Numbered from the stretch's first letter, positions 1-8,260 are shown. The stretch is 24,229 nt of DNA from an uncultured Streptococcus sp. (GCF_905372115.1 NZ_CAJPNR010000030.1:1-24229), one strand, 5' to 3'. The notes: generated by a model from the letters alone, not told the origin. A program made the numbers and translations.

Positions 1-33
1 TACAGAACTAAATCCTTTACTTAAATTAATTGT

Positions 34-216
34 CTAACTTTTTGGGGTCAGTACATCTCTCAACTCTTTTTCAATCGCCTTCTTCATTTTCGTACTTTCC
101 GCAATCTGAATCATTTCTTCTCTTTCTGAACGACTGCTTGGCATACTGCAGCCTCCTAAAATAATGCCTAAAATAATCGTGATGATAGTCAGAAAGATGA
201 CAAAAATTTTCTTCAT
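34..216 (-). CDS. Small putative lipoprotein
   Basis: This encodes a 60-residue secreted protein of unknown function. It has a short basic start (MKK), a hydrophobic segment rich in Ile and Leu, and a lipobox-like ILGGC ending at about residue 23, so it is probably lipid-anchored after signal peptidase II cleavage. The mature part is only about 38 residues, charged and helical-looking. I chose the ATG at 216 because AAAGGTG lies 5 bases upstream; a GTG five codons earlier (231) would place that Shine-Dalgarno inside the gene. A TATAAT-like -10 on the minus strand at 306-311 could give it its own promoter downstream of coiA. I do not recognise the family. Confidence 0.6.
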   Translation of the reverse strand: MKKIFVIFLTIITIILGIILGGCSMPSSRSEREEMIQIAESTKMKKAIEKELRDVLTPKS

Positions 217-376
217 GATAGCACCTTTCACTTCTCATATTTTCTAAAGCTAGCTGAATTAGCACGATTTAGAATTTTTAACTATCTAACTTATTACTTT
301 ATTATATTATACAGGATTCTTAAATATTCTAAAACTGAAAGGATAGCTAAAAGTCTATGGCTTCATCAATGGGAAA

Positions 377-1336
377 CTAACGATACTTAGCATTTTCTCT
401 TATCATCTCATAAAAAGCCGGTGGATAAACAATTTGCAAATTTTTTTGCTGGAGATTGGCGTAATAATTCTCAAACTGCTGATAATAGCCAGTCAGATCA
501 GTAGTTATCTGACAGAAGGAGGCAGCTTGTATTGGACGAATCTGTGGATAGAAATCCTTTGCAATCTTAGTCAAGAGATTATCGCCATTCTGGTAGAGCT
601 GGGCCTGCAGCCGCATCCATCTAGGCTGTTGGTAATAAAGCTGACGGCGGATATAGCTGCAGATCTGCGGATCTTGCTTCGCCAGAAAGCTGTTCATCTC
701 CTGCTTTTGAAAAGGCAAACGCAAAATATCTAAAAGCCGGCCGTGACTAAAGGGAAAGGTCTTGGTCTTGTGCTGGACTTTCCCATGCAAATCTTCGTGA
801 ATCAGGTATTTAAGACGCAGAACTCGCTTTTCTTGATCCAGCTCCCAAAGATGAAAGCCCATATTTTTACTAAAATAGAGAAAATCCTTCTGCAGGCGAG
901 TTAAGGAATCCTTGAGCCAAAGTTTTCGCCCCAAGAGCCAGAGGACCTGATAGCCATGCTGGCGGTAAGAAAGCGTCCGTTCCTGCAGCCGTTCTATACT
1001 TAGAGGACTGCACTGGACTTCTAGCGCCAGTTTTTTATCGACCAGCAAATCAGCAATCTGCTGCAGAGCAGGCAAAAAAGCCTCCACCTCAACTTCTTCT
1101 GTTTGGACAGCCCAGCGAAAAAGCTCCGCCTTAAGATTGAGGTGCTCAGCGCTCTCATTTTCCCTATAAAAACGACACTCTTCTAGCGAAACATGGGCAA
1201 AATGCGGCTGCATAACTTTACCTTTTTTAAAACGGACTGCCCCTGAACAAGCTGGGCAGACAAAATCAGCCCCTTTCTCAATCTTCTCCTCCAGTGCATT
1301 ACACAAAAGCCCCTTATGATTTCGCGCCACAAACAT
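377..1336 (-). CDS. coiA: Competence protein CoiA
   Basis: CoiA is a late competence protein needed for recombination of incoming single-stranded DNA during transformation, acting in the cytoplasm with DprA and RecA. The 319-residue protein shows the family layout. There is an N-terminal zinc-ribbon-like segment with C27-P-A-C30 and H45-F-A-H48. A restriction-endonuclease-like core follows, with E61/H65, D97 and the E106-V-Q108 strand of a PD-(D/E)xK-type nuclease, and then a less conserved helical C-terminus. The length is typical for streptococcal CoiA. A com-box lies 38 bp upstream, which is strong support for late-competence control by SigX/ComX. No obvious terminator follows the gene. 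Confidence 0.93.
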   Translation of the reverse strand: MFVARNHKGLLCNALEEKIEKGADFVCPACSGAVRFKKGKVMQPHFAHVSLEECRFYRENESAEHLNLKAELFRWAVQTEEVEVEAFLPALQQIADLLVDKKLALEVQCSPLSIERLQERTLSYRQHGYQVLWLLGRKLWLKDSLTRLQKDFLYFSKNMGFHLWELDQEKRVLRLKYLIHEDLHGKVQHKTKTFPFSHGRLLDILRLPFQKQEMNSFLAKQDPQICSYIRRQLYYQQPRWMRLQAQLYQNGDNLLTKIAKDFYPQIRPIQAASFCQITTDLTGYYQQFENYYANLQQKNLQIVYPPAFYEMIRENAKYR

Positions 1337-1373
1337 ATCCTAGCCCCTCTAAAATTTCTCTCATTTACTAAAA

Positions 1374-1381
1374 TATTCGCA
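1374..1381 (-). promoter_or_regulatory. Com-box (SigX/ComX promoter element) of coiA
   Basis: The minus strand reads TGCGAATA, which matches the streptococcal cin/com-box core TNCGAATA recognised by the competence sigma factor. It sits 37 bases before the coiA start codon and is followed by an A/T-rich stretch. No sigma-A promoter was evident between it and the gene. Confidence 0.8.
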
Positions 1382-1405
1382 AAAAGAAAGAGAAACTATC
1401 TAGAC

Positions 1406-1444
1406 AAAAAACGAGCCAAGAGAACATCTCTCCGACTCGTTTTT
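1406..1444 (-). terminator. Intrinsic terminator after the MFS gene
   Basis: An outer 9-bp stem (1407-1415 pairing with 1436-1444) encloses an inner AGAGA/TCTCT stem with an ACA loop, and a run of T follows on the minus strand. It starts within a few bases of the MFS stop codon. The stem ends in T-runs on both strands, but upstream of the coiA promoter only the minus-strand role is needed. Confidence 0.75.
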
Positions 1445-1446
1445 CA

Positions 1447-2616
1447 TTATCCAAATAATTGATTTCCTTTTCGTTCTGGTAATTTCAGAAAGAGGGACAA
1501 CAAGCAGACTAGACAGATGACTACTGCTAGAAAGAGGTTCATTCCTTCGTAACCCCAACTGTCCAGAAAATGGCCGGCCAGATTTTGAATGAGAATGGTT
1601 CCTAGACTGCGGGCTGTCTGGACCAAAGCAATGGCTGTTACCAGGTATTTTTCATCGACCAAACTGGCTACGATTTTCAGGGTCACCATAATCAAAACCA
1701 TGCCAGTCACGTGCTTGGAAAGGAGAGTCATTCCGATTTTTGAAATCAAACCTAGATCCAAAGCATAAACACTGGACTGGAGAAAGATGATTCCCAGACA
1801 GATATAAAGAAGCTTTTTCATCGAAAGCTTGTCCATAAAAAGATAGGAATAAAAGATAAAAGGCGCTTCAACCAGAACTGATAAGGCAACGACAGTCGAA
1901 GCCATATCCACTTCTAAACCATTATGCTGTAGCATGGCAGGGATATAGGTATGACCAGTATTCCCCACTCCAGAGTAAAGGGCGACCAAAAGGAGGTAAA
2001 AGAGATAGGTTTTGTTGGTCAAGAGTTTCCCCAGACCTGTCTGCTTGTGGGTATTCCTGCTTTCTAGGGCTGCTCGGTCGTGCTTGGGCTGGATTCCCAA
2101 AAGTCCTATGCTGCTGATAAGCATCATACCAATAAAGACTGGGAAAATAGCCTGCGGTGCGACTCTTTGATAGATTAGTCCTGCTACCTGAGAGCCTAAG
2201 GCATAGCCAATAGTCCCCCAAATCCGAATCTTCCCATAAGTATAAGGACTTTGAGCCGCAAGAACATCCAGGACTGGATTGACTCCGTTGATTAACATGA
2301 GCACTAGACTATACCAGACCAAGAGCTGCCAAAGCTGAGTTGCCTTCATGAAAAATACAGCCCCAACCATCATAGCTAGAAAGCTAAAAAGAAAGATCTT
2401 TTTAATTCCCAAAGCATCGCTGAGAACTCCAAAAATCGGCTGAGCCAACATGGAAGCAAAGAAGGAAGCTGACACTACCATCGATACTTGAGTATTTGAA
2501 TAGCCTAAATCCTGCATATAGACTGATATCAGAGTCGAAAAAAGAGAGTAGGCCAGAAAGAAAAAATTAAAGAGTAAAAAATGAGCTAGATAGCTGTTGT
2601 GAAACTTTTTTCGCAT
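1447..2616 (-). CDS. MFS transporter, 12 membrane segments
   Basis: This is a 389-residue major facilitator superfamily permease in the cytoplasmic membrane. About twelve hydrophobic segments are visible, with the family loop motif between segments 2 and 3 (GVLSDALGIKK) and a charged central loop around residues 180-200. The fold resembles the LacY/HcaT-like branch (MFS_1_like), whose members move sugars, nucleosides or aromatic acids; the substrate cannot be read from the sequence. AGGAGA lies upstream of the ATG, and the gene has its own terminator. It follows dacA on the same strand, but a hairpin separates them, so it is probably transcribed largely on its own. Confidence 0.85.
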   Translation of the reverse strand: MRKKFHNSYLAHFLLFNFFFLAYSLFSTLISVYMQDLGYSNTQVSMVVSASFFASMLAQPIFGVLSDALGIKKIFLFSFLAMMVGAVFFMKATQLWQLLVWYSLVLMLINGVNPVLDVLAAQSPYTYGKIRIWGTIGYALGSQVAGLIYQRVAPQAIFPVFIGMMLISSIGLLGIQPKHDRAALESRNTHKQTGLGKLLTNKTYLFYLLLVALYSGVGNTGHTYIPAMLQHNGLEVDMASTVVALSVLVEAPFIFYSYLFMDKLSMKKLLYICLGIIFLQSSVYALDLGLISKIGMTLLSKHVTGMVLIMVTLKIVASLVDEKYLVTAIALVQTARSLGTILIQNLAGHFLDSWGYEGMNLFLAVVICLVCLLSLFLKLPERKGNQLFG

Positions 2617-2639
2617 GAAAATCTCCTTAAAATAGAAAG

Positions 2640-2665
2640 AAAACTCAGCAAAATCACTGAGTTTT
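2640..2665 (-). terminator. Probable terminator after dacA
   Basis: A perfect 9-bp inverted repeat (2640-2648 with 2657-2665, core ACTCAG/CTGAGT) has an 8-base loop. It lies 45 bp beyond the dacA stop and is followed on the minus strand by a T-rich but interrupted tail. Confidence 0.65.
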
Positions 2666-2710
2666 AGCTTGGAAAGTCATTCCGTTCGTATGTGACAGAG
2701 GACATTCCCT

Positions 2711-4066
2711 TTATTCAACATCTGTATTTCTACGACGTTCCTGCTTTGCAGCCTTGCGTTTTTGGCGACTGCGGTATTCAAAGTACAGAATGATTAACAG
2801 GATGCCAACAGGCAGCAGAATTAGCATCTTATCACTGAAGAACACACCATACCAAGGCTTGCTTTCTGATTTGCTGCCAGTCACATTTTCAATAGCCTGA
2901 GCAACTGGATTCTCAACTTTCTCGACTTTCATTTCATCAGAGATCTTGCTCGACAAGGACTTCAAGCCATTTTCAGCCTTGAGAACATTGTTTTCAACCT
3001 TGACTTTAGGCTCGGTTCCCTTTTTAACAGTAGCGTAGAAATCCTCAGGCAGCTTATATTTCTGTCCATCAATCTCCTGCTCACCCTTGGATAAGAGTTT
3101 TTTGTACTCGTAGTCCGCATAAGCCTTCTCAATCAAAGCATTACCAAAAGGATGGCGGTAATACTCACCGTCTTGGTCAGACCAGTCACCGACTCCCATA
3201 ATCACAGCAATCATGCGCTGATCTCCACGCTTAATGGTCGCGATATAGTTGAAAGCACCGTTAGGACTAGAGCCCGTCTTCATACCATCTACGCCCTTGA
3301 GCGCGTATTTAGCACCCGGCAGAGAGTAATTATAGGTTTCAAAGGTCTCCTCGTAAGGAGTTCCAGCTTTAACCGTAACCTTGGCTTTATTAGTATAGTT
3401 TAGAATTTCAGGATGGTGATTGACAAAGTTATAGGCCAGAATCGCCAAATCACGGGCTGTTGTTTGATTGCTGGCATAATTATCGTAGTTTTGAGGGTTA
3501 TAATAGCCCTTAAAAGAAACCGCCGCTGCACCGCTGGCATTGAACCACTTGGTATTGGTCATGCCCAGCTCTTGAGCCTTGGCATTCATCCGATCCAAGA
3601 AAGCATCTGGATCATTGTCAGATAGATAATTGGCCAGCATGACAGTTGTCGCATTGGATGACGGCACGATTGTCATGGTAATCAGCTCAGATACGGTATA
3701 GTCCACACCAGCGACAATTTTATTATTAGAAATTTCATAAATATTAGCGGTAGCCTGATCCTGAGGTGTAGCTGTAATGACCGTCTTTTCGCTGATTTTT
3801 CCTTCCTTAATCGCTTCAAAGACCAAGTAAAGCGTCATGAGCTTACTCATACTAGCGGGATCACGCACCTCATCGACATTATCCTCCCAGACAACATCAC
3901 CTGTACTGCCATCAATAACGAGAGAAGACTTGGGACGATTAATCGCCTGAACATTATCATGCGGATACATCTTTTTAGCCATATCCACCAATTCATCAGC
4001 CCTAGCAGCTAGTGGCGCTAAAGAGGTCAGGAACGCAATTCCCAATAACAAAAGCTTTTTCTTCAC
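2711..4066 (-). CDS. dacA: D-alanyl-D-alanine carboxypeptidase DacA (PBP3 type)
   Basis: This is a low-molecular-weight penicillin-binding protein that trims the terminal D-Ala from peptidoglycan pentapeptides on the outer face of the membrane, affecting cross-linking and septum placement. The 451-residue product has a signal peptide ending near ARA-DE (about residue 23) and the three serine-peptidase motifs S72-M-S-K75, S136-S-N138 and K263-T-G265. A beta-rich C-terminal domain follows, with a membrane anchor near residues 413-431 and a basic tail, as in S11 family enzymes. I chose GTG at 4066 because GGAGG lies 5 bases upstream; the TTG at 4078 would overlap that site. Confidence 0.95.
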   Translation of the reverse strand: MKKKLLLLGIAFLTSLAPLAARADELVDMAKKMYPHDNVQAINRPKSSLVIDGSTGDVVWEDNVDEVRDPASMSKLMTLYLVFEAIKEGKISEKTVITATPQDQATANIYEISNNKIVAGVDYTVSELITMTIVPSSNATTVMLANYLSDNDPDAFLDRMNAKAQELGMTNTKWFNASGAAAVSFKGYYNPQNYDNYASNQTTARDLAILAYNFVNHHPEILNYTNKAKVTVKAGTPYEETFETYNYSLPGAKYALKGVDGMKTGSSPNGAFNYIATIKRGDQRMIAVIMGVGDWSDQDGEYYRHPFGNALIEKAYADYEYKKLLSKGEQEIDGQKYKLPEDFYATVKKGTEPKVKVENNVLKAENGLKSLSSKISDEMKVEKVENPVAQAIENVTGSKSESKPWYGVFFSDKMLILLPVGILLIILYFEYRSRQKRKAAKQERRRNTDVE

Positions 4067-4097
4067 AGGATCCTCCAAAGAACAATTATACCTATCT

Positions 4098-4124
4098 AGT
4101 ATATCATATTTTACGCAAAGTCAA
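4098..4124 (-). promoter_or_regulatory. Probable dacA promoter
   Basis: On the minus strand there is TTGACT (4119-4124), a short 15-bp spacer and an extended -10 TGATATACT (core 4098-4103). The predicted leader is about 25 bases. A second TATAAT closer to the gene (4085-4090) lacks a good -35. Confidence 0.55.
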
Positions 4125-4216
4125 CCATAAATCTAAAAATCCTACCTAAAAAATAGATAGGAAATTAAGAGACTTTTATCTGGCAAAGCCAGTTTTCTAG
4201 CAACAACGTCAAAATC

Positions 4217-4924
4217 TTAGTGATTTAACAAGCTAAGTGCTTCCTTATCAGCGATAATCACAACATCTGGATGCTTCTGGAGAGCACTGCCTGGCAGCTC
4301 CTCTGTCACCTCACCCTCAACAGTCCCTGCTATGGCTTTGGCCTTAGCAGAACCATAAGCAAAGAGAATGATGGACTTAGCATTGAGAATATTGCCAATT
4401 CCCATGGAAATAGCCTGAGTCGGAACATCTTCCATCTTGTCGAAGAATCGAGCATTGGATTGAATGGTGGACGGTGTCAGATCCACTAAGTGAGTCTGGC
4501 TGTCGAAACTAGTCCCCGGCTCATTGAAGCCGATATGACCATTCGTACCGATTCCCAAAATCTGCAAATCAGCTGGATGCTCTGCTAGAAGCTGATTGTA
4601 GCGCGCCACTTCTGCTTCTAAATCTTTCGCTGCACCATTGGGCAGGAAGCTTGCTTTAAAAGGCTTTTGGTTAAAGAGGTGCTGGTTCATGAAATAGCGA
4701 TAAGACTGAGGATTGTCCTCCTGCAAACCGACATATTCATCCAGATTGACACTGAACATCTCTGAAAAATCAAGGTCACTCTCAACGATTTGCTTGTAAA
4801 ATTCTTCTGGGCTGCTGCCTGTAGCCAACCCCAAAGTTTTTGCTCCTTGAACTAGCTTTTCTTTGAGCAGGTCAAGAGCTACTTTGCCACCTTCTACTTG
4901 GTTTTCCACTTGAATAATTTTCAT
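4217..4924 (-). CDS. nagB: Glucosamine-6-phosphate deaminase NagB
   Basis: NagB converts glucosamine-6-phosphate to fructose-6-phosphate and ammonia, feeding amino sugars from host glycans into glycolysis. The 235-residue protein is the short Gram-positive form. The phosphate-binding LATGSSPE motif is at residues 33-40, the NLDEY motif at 60-64 includes the catalytic Asp62, and GTNGHIGFNEPGT follows with His130 and Glu135. GGAGGT precedes the ATG at good spacing. It is divergent from the queA operon and has a near-consensus promoter with a NagR-type operator. The ammonia it releases adds to that from the nearby arginine deiminase pathway, although no shared regulation is visible. Confidence 0.96.
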   Translation of the reverse strand: MKIIQVENQVEGGKVALDLLKEKLVQGAKTLGLATGSSPEEFYKQIVESDLDFSEMFSVNLDEYVGLQEDNPQSYRYFMNQHLFNQKPFKASFLPNGAAKDLEAEVARYNQLLAEHPADLQILGIGTNGHIGFNEPGTSFDSQTHLVDLTPSTIQSNARFFDKMEDVPTQAISMGIGNILNAKSIILFAYGSAKAKAIAGTVEGEVTEELPGSALQKHPDVVIIADKEALSLLNH

Positions 4925-4953
4925 TTTCTACCTCCACATCTTTTCTTAATCCT

Positions 4954-4982
4954 ATTATATGGTATAGACCAATTTTTGTCAA
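4954..4982 (-). promoter_or_regulatory. nagB promoter with NagR-type operator in the spacer
   Basis: The minus strand shows perfect sigma-A hexamers: TTGACA (4977-4982), a 17-bp spacer and TATAAT (4954-4959). The spacer contains TGGTCTATACCA (4960-4971), two TGGT/ACCA half-sites as in the DasR/NagR/YvoA (GntR-HutC family) operator. A repressor bound here would cover the promoter, so nagB should be induced by amino sugar phosphate. Confidence 0.82.
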
Positions 4983-5043
4983 GAAAAAGTCTGCAAAATG
5001 GACATACTTTCTAGTCGTGCTCGCTTCCTTTTGCAGCAAATCG

Positions 5044-5052
5044 TGTTATAAT
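5044..5052 (+). promoter_or_regulatory. Extended -10 promoter of the orf59-queA-argR operon
   Basis: The plus strand reads TGTTATAAT, a TGN-extended consensus -10 (core 5047-5052) with only a poor -35 at the expected place. The predicted start point, about 7 bases downstream, falls on or next to the ATG at 5059. Confidence 0.65.
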
Positions 5053-5058
5053 AGAGAC

Positions 5059-5238
5059 ATGTTTTTACTGATTGTTTTATTGATTTTATTTTTTGTCGGA
5101 GTCTTACTCTGCAGCTTGAGTTTCCTCATAAAAAAACAGCCAGGCTGGCAGATGCTAAGTTTGATTTTGGGTGGCTTGCTTACAGCCAGTCCCTTCCTAC
5201 TAGCCGCCTACCTACTCTGGCTGATGAAAACAATATAA
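5059..5238 (+). CDS. Small membrane protein, possibly translated from a leaderless mRNA
   Basis: This is a 59-residue protein with two hydrophobic segments (about residues 1-20 and 30-55) separated by a short basic turn (KKQPG), so it is likely a two-pass membrane protein of unknown function. The ATG lies only 6 bases after a consensus TATAAT and no Shine-Dalgarno is present, which points to leaderless initiation. A GTG at 5017 is in frame but lies upstream of the -10 and also has no ribosome site. queA begins 9 bases after the stop, so this is the first gene of the queA-argR operon. It could serve mainly as a translated leader. Confidence 0.6.
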   Translation: MFLLIVLLILFFVGVLLCSLSFLIKKQPGWQMLSLILGGLLTASPFLLAAYLLWLMKTI

Positions 5239-5247
5239 GGAGATACG

Positions 5248-6276
5248 ATGAATACCGCTGATTTTGATTTTGACTTGCCCGAAGAACTGATTGCTCAGAC
5301 GCCTTTAGAGAAAAGGGATGCTTCCCGCTTGCTAGTGGTTGATAAAGAAACGGGGACCTTCTCCGACCAGCACTTTGACCAGATTATTAATCAGCTCCAG
5401 CCCGGCGATGCCCTAGTTATGAATAATACGCGTGTTTTGCCTGCCCGCCTTTATGGTATCAAGCCTGAGACAGGAGGCCATGTCGAGCTGCTGTTGCTGA
5501 AAAATATCCAGGATGATGACTGGGAAGTTCTAGCCAAGCCAGCCAAGCGTCTCAGAGTAGGTGCTCAGATTTCCTTTGGCGATGGCCGCTTAACTGCTAC
5601 TGTGATAGAAGAGCTTGAGCACGGCGGACGAATTGTGCGCTTTGGCTACGAAGGGATTTTCCTAGAGGTCTTGGAAAGTTTGGGAGAAATGCCGCTTCCG
5701 CCTTATATCCACGAAAAACTGTCAGACCGCGAACGCTACCAGACTGTCTATGCCAAGGAAAACGGCTCTGCTGCTGCGCCAACTGCTGGACTTCATTTCA
5801 CAGAAGAGCTGCTAGAGCAGATTGCTGCCAAGGGAGTCAAACTGGTCTATCTGACCCTTCATGTCGGACTGGGAACTTTCCGACCAGTTTCTGTGGACAG
5901 CTTAGATGATCACGAGATGCACTCCGAATTTTACAGTCTGTCCGAAGAAGCTGCCCAGACACTCCGTCAGGTCAAGGCTAAGGGAGGTCGTGTCATTGCA
6001 GTCGGCACGACATCTATCCGGACCTTAGAGACAATTGGCAGTAAATTCCAGGGGCAGATTCAGGCTGACTCTGGCTGGACCAATATTTTTATCAAGCCGG
6101 GATACGATTGGAAGGTCGTTGATGCTTTTTCAACCAACTTCCACCTGCCCAAGTCAACTCTTGTCATGTTAGTCTCTGCCTTTGCCGGACGTTCCTTAAC
6201 GCTTGAAGCTTATGAGCATGCCATTGCTGAGCGCTATCGCTTCTTCAGCTTTGGTGATGCCATGTTTATAAAATAA
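5248..6276 (+). CDS. queA: tRNA preQ1(34) S-adenosylmethionine ribosyltransferase-isomerase QueA
   Basis: QueA transfers and isomerises the ribosyl part of S-adenosylmethionine onto preQ1 at the wobble base of GUN-anticodon tRNAs, making epoxyqueuosine. The 342-residue length is typical. Family blocks are visible: the N-terminal FDFDLPEELIAQTPLEKRD, then MNNTRVLPARLYG near 54-66, GSAAAPTAGLHFT near 173-185 and the LHVGLGTFRPV and VGTTSIRTLE segments. Translation starts from ATG after AGGAGAT. It is second in a three-gene operon with the small membrane ORF and argR. Its position next to the arginine deiminase regulator is a conserved arrangement in this streptococcal group. Confidence 0.97.
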   Translation: MNTADFDFDLPEELIAQTPLEKRDASRLLVVDKETGTFSDQHFDQIINQLQPGDALVMNNTRVLPARLYGIKPETGGHVELLLLKNIQDDDWEVLAKPAKRLRVGAQISFGDGRLTATVIEELEHGGRIVRFGYEGIFLEVLESLGEMPLPPYIHEKLSDRERYQTVYAKENGSAAAPTAGLHFTEELLEQIAAKGVKLVYLTLHVGLGTFRPVSVDSLDDHEMHSEFYSLSEEAAQTLRQVKAKGGRVIAVGTTSIRTLETIGSKFQGQIQADSGWTNIFIKPGYDWKVVDAFSTNFHLPKSTLVMLVSAFAGRSLTLEAYEHAIAERYRFFSFGDAMFIK

Positions 6277-6292
6277 CTATAGGTGAAAATTT

Positions 6293-6763
6293 ATGAATAA
6301 AATTGAAAGCAGACACCGTCTCATCCGCTCCTTAATAATGGAGAAAAAAATCCATACCCAGCAAGAACTTCAGGAGCATTTGGAAGCTAACGGTGTCGTC
6401 GTGACCCAATCCACTCTTTCACGAGATATGAAAGCACTCAATCTGGTCAAGGTCAGTGAGAACGATACTTCCTACTATATCATCAACAGCATCGCACCAT
6501 CCCGTTGGGAAAAACGCCTTCGTTTCTATATGGAGGATGCTTTGGTCATGCTACGACCAGTTCAAAACCAAGTCGTCATGAAAACCCTGCCTGGTCTGGC
6601 CCAGTCTTTCGGTGCAATTTTAGACGCTCTAGAGCTACCACAGATTGTAGCTACTGTCTGTGGAGATGACGTCTGTCTGATTATCTGCGAGGATAACCAA
6701 GGTGCTCTGGACTGCTTTGAGAAGCTCAAAGAATTCACTCCACCATTTTTCTTTAGTAAATAA
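6293..6763 (+). CDS. argR: ArgR-family arginine-responsive regulator (ArcR)
   Basis: This 156-residue regulator belongs to the ArgR/AhrC family, which binds ARG boxes as hexamers with arginine as co-effector. The N-terminal winged helix-turn-helix spans roughly 1-75 and contains the recognition segment TQSTLSRDMKAL. The C-terminal oligomerisation and arginine-binding domain has KTLPGLAQ and a CGDD sequence where the family usually has AGDDT. In S. gordonii the corresponding gene near arcABCDT is called arcR and affects the deiminase operon. It is 16 bp after queA, with a weak GGTGA ribosome site, and a strong terminator follows. Which operons it controls cannot be read from this window. Confidence 0.9.
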   Translation: MNKIESRHRLIRSLIMEKKIHTQQELQEHLEANGVVVTQSTLSRDMKALNLVKVSENDTSYYIINSIAPSRWEKRLRFYMEDALVMLRPVQNQVVMKTLPGLAQSFGAILDALELPQIVATVCGDDVCLIICEDNQGALDCFEKLKEFTPPFFFSK

Positions 6764-6793
6764 AAGCTGAGACAAAATTGCCTCAGCTTTTTC
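6763..6793 (+). terminator. Intrinsic terminator of the queA-argR operon
   Basis: A perfect 9-bp stem, AAAGCTGAG (6763-6771) with CTCAGCTTT (6782-6790), is followed by a T-run. It begins at the argR stop codon. The A-run on the left arm could also let it stop transcription arriving from arcT on the other strand. Confidence 0.88.
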
Positions 6794-6901
6794 TATTTAC
6801 GATTTTTGCTCAATGAAACCCATTAGTAAATCAGCAAGCCATACTTGACTAGAGTGAAACAAAACCGATAAAGTTTTAAGATAGTTTCAAAAAGTCAGCA
6901 T

Positions 6902-8239
6902 TTAAGGTGTTGTAGCCAAACGATAAACGGCTTCCGCGTAAATATCCATGGCCCGATACAGATCATCTAAGCGCAATCGTTCATTGACCTGATGCTCTGT
7001 CTGGTCAGCTCCCGGAAAGAGAGCACCGAAGGCAACACAGTTAGGCATAGTACGAGCAAAGGTCGCTCCGCCAGAAGACATAGCTGGACTGTCGTCTCCC
7101 GTTTTCTCCTGATAAATTTCCATCAGGGTGCTGACCAACTCACTGTCCAAAGGTACGTAGAGCGGAGCCAAGTAGTCAAACTCCTGATAGGTCAGCTCGT
7201 ATTGACTGGCTATTTCTGCTAGCTTTTCAACCAGCTTTTCCTTGTCTGCCAAGACCGGAATCCTCATGTCAATCCGAATCTCAAAGCGGTCAGAGGTTAA
7301 AGTCAGACCAGCAACATTAAAGGAAAGAAAGCCCGTCGGTTCATCAGACACAGGCCCAAAGAGATGACCGCCTGTCGCATCTTCACCAACCGCCTGAGCC
7401 AGAAATGCAAGAGCCGGATGCGAATTCAAGGGCTGCAAGACCTTAGCTAGGCGAATAATGGCATTGATTCCTTGGGCGGCATCCTTGGCGTGCTTGGGCA
7501 AGCCGATAACCGTTACTTCTTCTGCCGTTCGCTCATATTCATAACCTAAATCTTCCAATCCTGCAACGACTGACTCTAGTAGGCTGCCCGAATAGGAAGC
7601 CTTGGCAGGAACAACATTAAAAGCTTGACCAGCTTCGAGCTCTATAGTGTCAGAGCCAGGCCCTTTCAGCTTGAGCTGCAGAAGCCCCTTCTCAGCATAA
7701 GTCAAAGGGAAAGAAGAGTCTGGTGCAAAACCAAGTGTCGCCTGCTCTTCTAGCTGGTTGTATCTTCCCATGCAGCGCCAAAGCGTCTCCTCGTCTGTAC
7801 CAAAGATAAAGCGAACCCGCTTTTTAAATTCTACTCCGCTATCCAGCAATGCTTTTACCGCATAAAGAGCGGCCATGGAAGGTCCCTTGTCGTCCTGAAC
7901 CCCTCGACCGAAAATCCAGCCATCCTTGACAGTGGCTTCAAAGGGAGGTGTCTGCCAGTCCGACTCATCACCTGATGGAACAACATCCAAATGACAGAGA
8001 ACGGCCAGGAGCTGAGCTCCATGACCGATTTCTGCATATCCGTAATAACCTTTAGGGTCGAGGTATGTTGTAAAACCTAGCCCTCGACAGATTTCTAAAG
8101 TTTTTTCTAGGACATCTTGGATAGCTTGTCCAAAAGGTGTTCCATTTTGGCCTTCATTGAGGACTGAAGGATAGGAAACGATTGTTTTCAAAGATTCAAG
8201 AAAATCTTCTTTAATCTCTTCCGTTATAAATTTTTTCAT
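6902..8239 (-). CDS. arcT: M20-family dipeptidase ArcT of the deiminase operon
   Basis: This 445-residue zinc peptidase belongs to the M20 (PepV-like) family. Metal and catalytic residues are visible in order: H83-L-D85, D116 in GVQDDKG, the D149-E150-E151 pair, and a C-terminal histidine in the TEHQVNE segment; a dimerisation domain lies between. The usual reading is that it releases arginine from peptides to feed the pathway, which remains an inference. It is the last gene of arcABCDT and starts 21 bp after arcD with a good GAGGTGA site. The 100 or so bases downstream, up to the argR terminator, hold only weak A/T-rich inverted repeats. Confidence 0.9.
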   Translation of the reverse strand: MKKFITEEIKEDFLESLKTIVSYPSVLNEGQNGTPFGQAIQDVLEKTLEICRGLGFTTYLDPKGYYGYAEIGHGAQLLAVLCHLDVVPSGDESDWQTPPFEATVKDGWIFGRGVQDDKGPSMAALYAVKALLDSGVEFKKRVRFIFGTDEETLWRCMGRYNQLEEQATLGFAPDSSFPLTYAEKGLLQLKLKGPGSDTIELEAGQAFNVVPAKASYSGSLLESVVAGLEDLGYEYERTAEEVTVIGLPKHAKDAAQGINAIIRLAKVLQPLNSHPALAFLAQAVGEDATGGHLFGPVSDEPTGFLSFNVAGLTLTSDRFEIRIDMRIPVLADKEKLVEKLAEIASQYELTYQEFDYLAPLYVPLDSELVSTLMEIYQEKTGDDSPAMSSGGATFARTMPNCVAFGALFPGADQTEHQVNERLRLDDLYRAMDIYAEAVYRLATTP

Positions 8240-8260
8240 GGAATCACCTCAGCTTCTAGC

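Noticed and set aside
4180..4196. CTGGC-AAA-GCCAG hairpin after nagB as its terminator
   Set aside because: The T-run is on the plus strand, while nagB is read on the minus strand. In the needed direction the tail is ATAAAAG, and the stem is only 5 bp.
6860..6900. Nested A/T inverted repeats after arcT as a terminator
   Set aside because: The stems are 5 bp of nearly pure A/T with no proper T tail. The terminator at 6763-6793 can stop transcription from both sides.
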